A stretch of DNA of 64,000 nucleotides from Actinoallomurus iriomotensis (lineage in GTDB: Bacteria > Actinomycetota > Actinomycetes > Streptosporangiales > Streptosporangiaceae). Position numbers and translations under genes: made by a program. Below, in pieces: positions 31,001 through 34,000 of the stretch. The stretch's first letter is position 1. Each line of letters begins with the position of its first letter. The stretch spans positions 99,454 to 163,453 of the forward strand of contig NZ_BSTJ01000013.1 of NCBI RefSeq assembly GCF_030269445.1. Direction: 5' to 3'. The notes below the pieces were generated by a model, which searched no databases, was not told the origin of the DNA, and saw only the letters and a list, made by a program, of their open reading frames with translations.

Positions 31001-34000
31001 GGCCTCGACCGGTTCGACGGTCTCGGACTGCCCGAGCGGCTCGACGAGCCGCCCCCGTCCATCCGCACACCGAGCCCGAGTGACGCGCCACCCGCGCGGG
31101 TGGCCGATGCCGAGCAGCCGGAGCCCGAGACGTCGTCCTCCGCACCGGCCGGACTGTCGGTGAGTCTTCCGAGCGTGAGCGCCGCACCTCCAGTCGTGGG
31201 GGATGCGCGCGGTGGGGGCGCGGCCGCTCCGTCCGCCGCCGGATCGACCGGGCGCGCCGACGACACGGACGATGCGCGGCCGCCGGCCGACCGGGTGCGC
31301 GCATCCGATCGTCCCGTCGCGGCTGGTGCCGGGACGACCGGTCGGCCCGCGTCGCCCGATCCGCGCTTGGCGGCCGTTGTGGCGCAACGGATGATCGAGG
31401 TACCGCCCGCTGTGGAGCGCCCCGCGTCGACCCGGCACGTCCTCCACGAGGTCATCACGCGGATGCTCACCTACAACCCGGATCTCGCGGGAAAGGTGCT
31501 CAACGCGGGCGCGACGGCGGTGATCATCCCACGCGGTGCGGCCCTCACCTCTTTGCCCCGCTTCCGCCGGTACGAGGGACAGAACACCGCGGACGGCAGG
31601 CCGTGGCAGCAGGTCCGCGGTCAGCACGAGGGTGTCGTCGTCGCGATCGGCGAGGAGAACCTTCTCGGCGAGCCGGGCCCGGGGGGCACCACCTACAGCA
31701 ACGGTTACTCGTCTGCGACGCATGAGATCGCGCACTTCTTGTACGAGTTCCTCGATGCCGAAGCCAAGAAGTTCATCCGGAGGCGCTTCGAGAAGAAGTT
31801 TCAGGCAGGAACGGCCGCGCAGTGGCCGGACGGACCCCGTACCAATCCGAAGCGGCCCGGCAGCAGGAACTACTCGTCGCTGGACGAGCGGGAGTACTGG
31901 GCCCAGCTGACCAACGTATACATGGGCACGAACGCCGGACTGGACCCCACCACCGGTCTCCCGCGTAACAACACGTTCCAGTGGATCTTGGACCACGAGA
32001 AGCCGATGCTCGATCTCCTGGAGCGGACCTACGGCCCGCCGGGACTGGTCCAGGACGCCAATCCCGTCCGCCGGGCCAGGGCGGAGCAGTCGAGCCACCA
32101 GGGTTACCGGACGTTCATGACGAATCTGGGTTCCCTCGAGCCGGCTGCCCGCACCGCCCGGAACGGAGGCGACCGGCGGCCCTCCGCGACCGCCCCGCTG
32201 GCCGGCGGCGAACCGACGCCGGCTTCCCCGCCCGACGAGGCCCCGGTCGTCGTCGGCGCGTTCGACCCCGCAACGCGAACGATCTCCATAGCCAGGCGGC
32301 CCCATGAACGCGACTCGGCCGCGCATGCCTACGACGCGGAGCAGACGGCACGCTGGATCACCCGCCACTACACCCTGACCGATGGACCGGTCATGGTGAT
32401 GCCGGCGCGGAAGGACCCGGGCCCGGTGACCGCCGGGCCGGGAATGCCCGGCCCGGCGGGCGAGCCCTCCTTCGCCGATGATCTCGCGACGCGCCTCGGC
32501 GTTCCCGTCATGGTCGTCGACCCGTTCACGGGGGCGCAGACGGAGCATCGTCCCGGCGCCGAAGCCGCCACGGTGCCGGAACAAGCCATAGCCCAGGCGT
32601 CCGCAGTGGAAGCCCCGGCCCCGCCGTCCGGACCAGGCTTTCCGGCTCCTCCGCACGTACCCGCCGCTGGACGGCCCGCACCGCCGTCGGACGGCATCAA
32701 GCCGTCTCGCCTGGTTACCACATTTCGTCTGGTGACACCTTCGCGCAACACGTCGTACGGACGTATGTCGCCTGATCAGGTGCTGGATGCGGCGCCGTTC
32801 ACCAGCCGTGACCCGGGCGCGGTAGTGGAGAAGGATGTCCCGGACGACGGCAGCGCGGCGTCCTTTCCGCGATTCAGGGTGGCCAGGCCCGTTGTCCCGG
32901 AGGACCACCCCGTGCTGGAGGTGTCCGGAGACTCCACCGTCGCGGTCAACACCGGTGCCGCCTTCGTCAAGGAGTTCTACGCGGTCCGTGAAGCGGTGAT
33001 GAGGGCAAATGCCGTTATGGAGAAGGCCCGGGGCAACGTCCGTCTGAGCGTCGATACGAAGACGTACATAGAGATCGACCATGAGGGTTCGACCCGGCGA
33101 CTCTTCAGGGTGAAACCAAGCTTCTTGTCCGAGCCCGCGGATGTCTGCCGTGACTTCTCCGCGCAGAACATCGGTGACTCCCACACCCATGCTGTGCTGT
33201 ATGACGCCCGGCCCGCCTCCGCGGGCGGCACCGGCAGTGTGGCGACGGCCCCGATCGACACGGGTAGCGAGGTCGAGGTGTCGGGCACCCACCACCTCGC
33301 GGACTTCCTCGCGTCCGCGGCCGACGACCCGGCGCTCTTGGGCAAGGTGAATCCGTCCACCGCCGCGGACCAGGTTGGTCGGGCCTTCATCGCGCCGGTG
33401 TCCGCCTGGCCCACGCCGGGGCAGAGGTACGGCAGCGCACTGAATTCGGCGGATCCGGAGAACGCCCACCGCCACCGGAGTCTCACGGCGGAGGAGGCCG
33501 CGGTCGGGGTCAACTCGAGCGCCTTCGCCAGGCTCGGCGAGGCGTATGTGATCCAGGCCGTGGCGTCACGTCTGGACGAGAAGGGTCTGCGCGACTTCGG
33601 TCCCGACTTCACCTCACCGGAGAGCGGAGGCTTCGATGTCCCATCCCGCGGTATGCCCCCCTATCACTTCGGCTCCGTCGTCTTGGAAAGCCTGGACGGA
33701 CAGCACCAAATCACCATTGAGAACGCCAATTTCCGCCGGGAGACCCGATCTCGTCTCCATGCCGTGCTGGAGAAGAATCTGGAGTATTACGGGGTTGACC
33801 TCGATCGGATTCAGTCGGTTCTGGACCAGGCGCTTCGAGAGGGAAGCCTCAGCCGGGGCGACCACCGATTCGAGCTCCTGAACTCGCTCAGGCGGATTCG
33901 TGAGGCCGAGCAACAGCTCGCCGATCTGGACCGCGACATCGAGAACTCGCCCGTGGTCACCGACGAGTTGGAGCGGCGCCGGTATCTGCTGGCCGGGGAG

